15,309 nucleotides of DNA from the NCBI GenBank assembly GCA_017630975.1, contig JAGBUF010000237.1, positions 1 through 15,309 of the forward strand, in the 5' to 3' direction. Shown in pieces: positions 15,303-15,309 of the stretch. Made by a program: the position numbers and the translations under genes. Each line of letters opens with the position of its first letter. The stretch's first letter is position 1. Under the pieces are notes generated by a model. That model did no database searches, was not told where the DNA came from, and saw only the letters and a list, made by a program, of their open reading frames with translations. Origin of the DNA: Paraprevotella sp. Its GTDB lineage: Bacteria > Bacteroidota > Bacteroidia > Bacteroidales > Bacteroidaceae.

Positions 15303-15309
15303 TTTTCAC

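Noticed and set aside
1..15309. Mobile elements, CRISPR arrays, tRNA or rRNA genes
   Set aside because: No transposase or integrase motif, no regularly spaced repeats and no tRNA-like cloverleaf or rRNA sequence was seen.

Overview
The window looks like a chromosomal segment of a gut-type Bacteroidales bacterium (Bacteroides and relatives). The clues are AT-rich DNA, A-rich leaders without clear Shine-Dalgarno sequences, Bacteroides-type promoter boxes (TTG about 20 nt before TAnnTTTG), a DUF5672 protein, a CAP10 (GT90) enzyme, a GH3-family protein, an Ig-like lipoprotein, and an acpP-fabF-rnc block. The species cannot be fixed from the sequence alone.

Region 1 (1-7977) is a lipooligosaccharide/LPS glycan locus made of two convergent arms. 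The plus arm (3-2504) holds a 5'-truncated GT90 enzyme, a GT8 glycosyltransferase and a DUF5672 protein. The minus arm (7977 down to 2519) is one tight operon: a lipid A-type acyltransferase, glf (UDP-galactopyranose mutase), a GT2-like transferase, an InaA/WaaP-type sugar kinase, a galactofuranosyl/rhamnosyl-type GT2, and a classical GT2. Together they suggest lipid A acylation, phosphorylation of an inner-core sugar, and a galactofuranose-containing outer core. A well-matched promoter for the minus operon lies at 8034-8064.

Region 2 (8099-11757) is housekeeping: pdxB (vitamin B6 synthesis), then acpP-fabF-rnc (acyl carrier protein, beta-ketoacyl-ACP synthase II, RNase III). rnc starts with GTG one base after the fabF stop. 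It carries a strong terminator-like hairpin inside its first 23 codons.

Region 3 (11858-15302) holds a GH3-family adenylate-forming enzyme and, 10 nt later, a 641-aa lipoprotein with an Ig-like domain. Two consecutive inverted repeats precede the pair.

The main anomalies are two single in-frame stop codons in otherwise intact genes: fabF codon 108 (TGA at a conserved Gly) and glf codon 140 (TAA at a position that is usually Ser). Both can be explained by one G-to-T change on the plus strand, so sequencing error, strain-specific mutation and recoding must be told apart. I see no mobile element, CRISPR array, tRNA or rRNA. I do not see a clear novel defence or mobile system. The most original leads are the hairpin inside rnc and the uncharacterised GH3-lipoprotein pair next to the fatty-acid genes.
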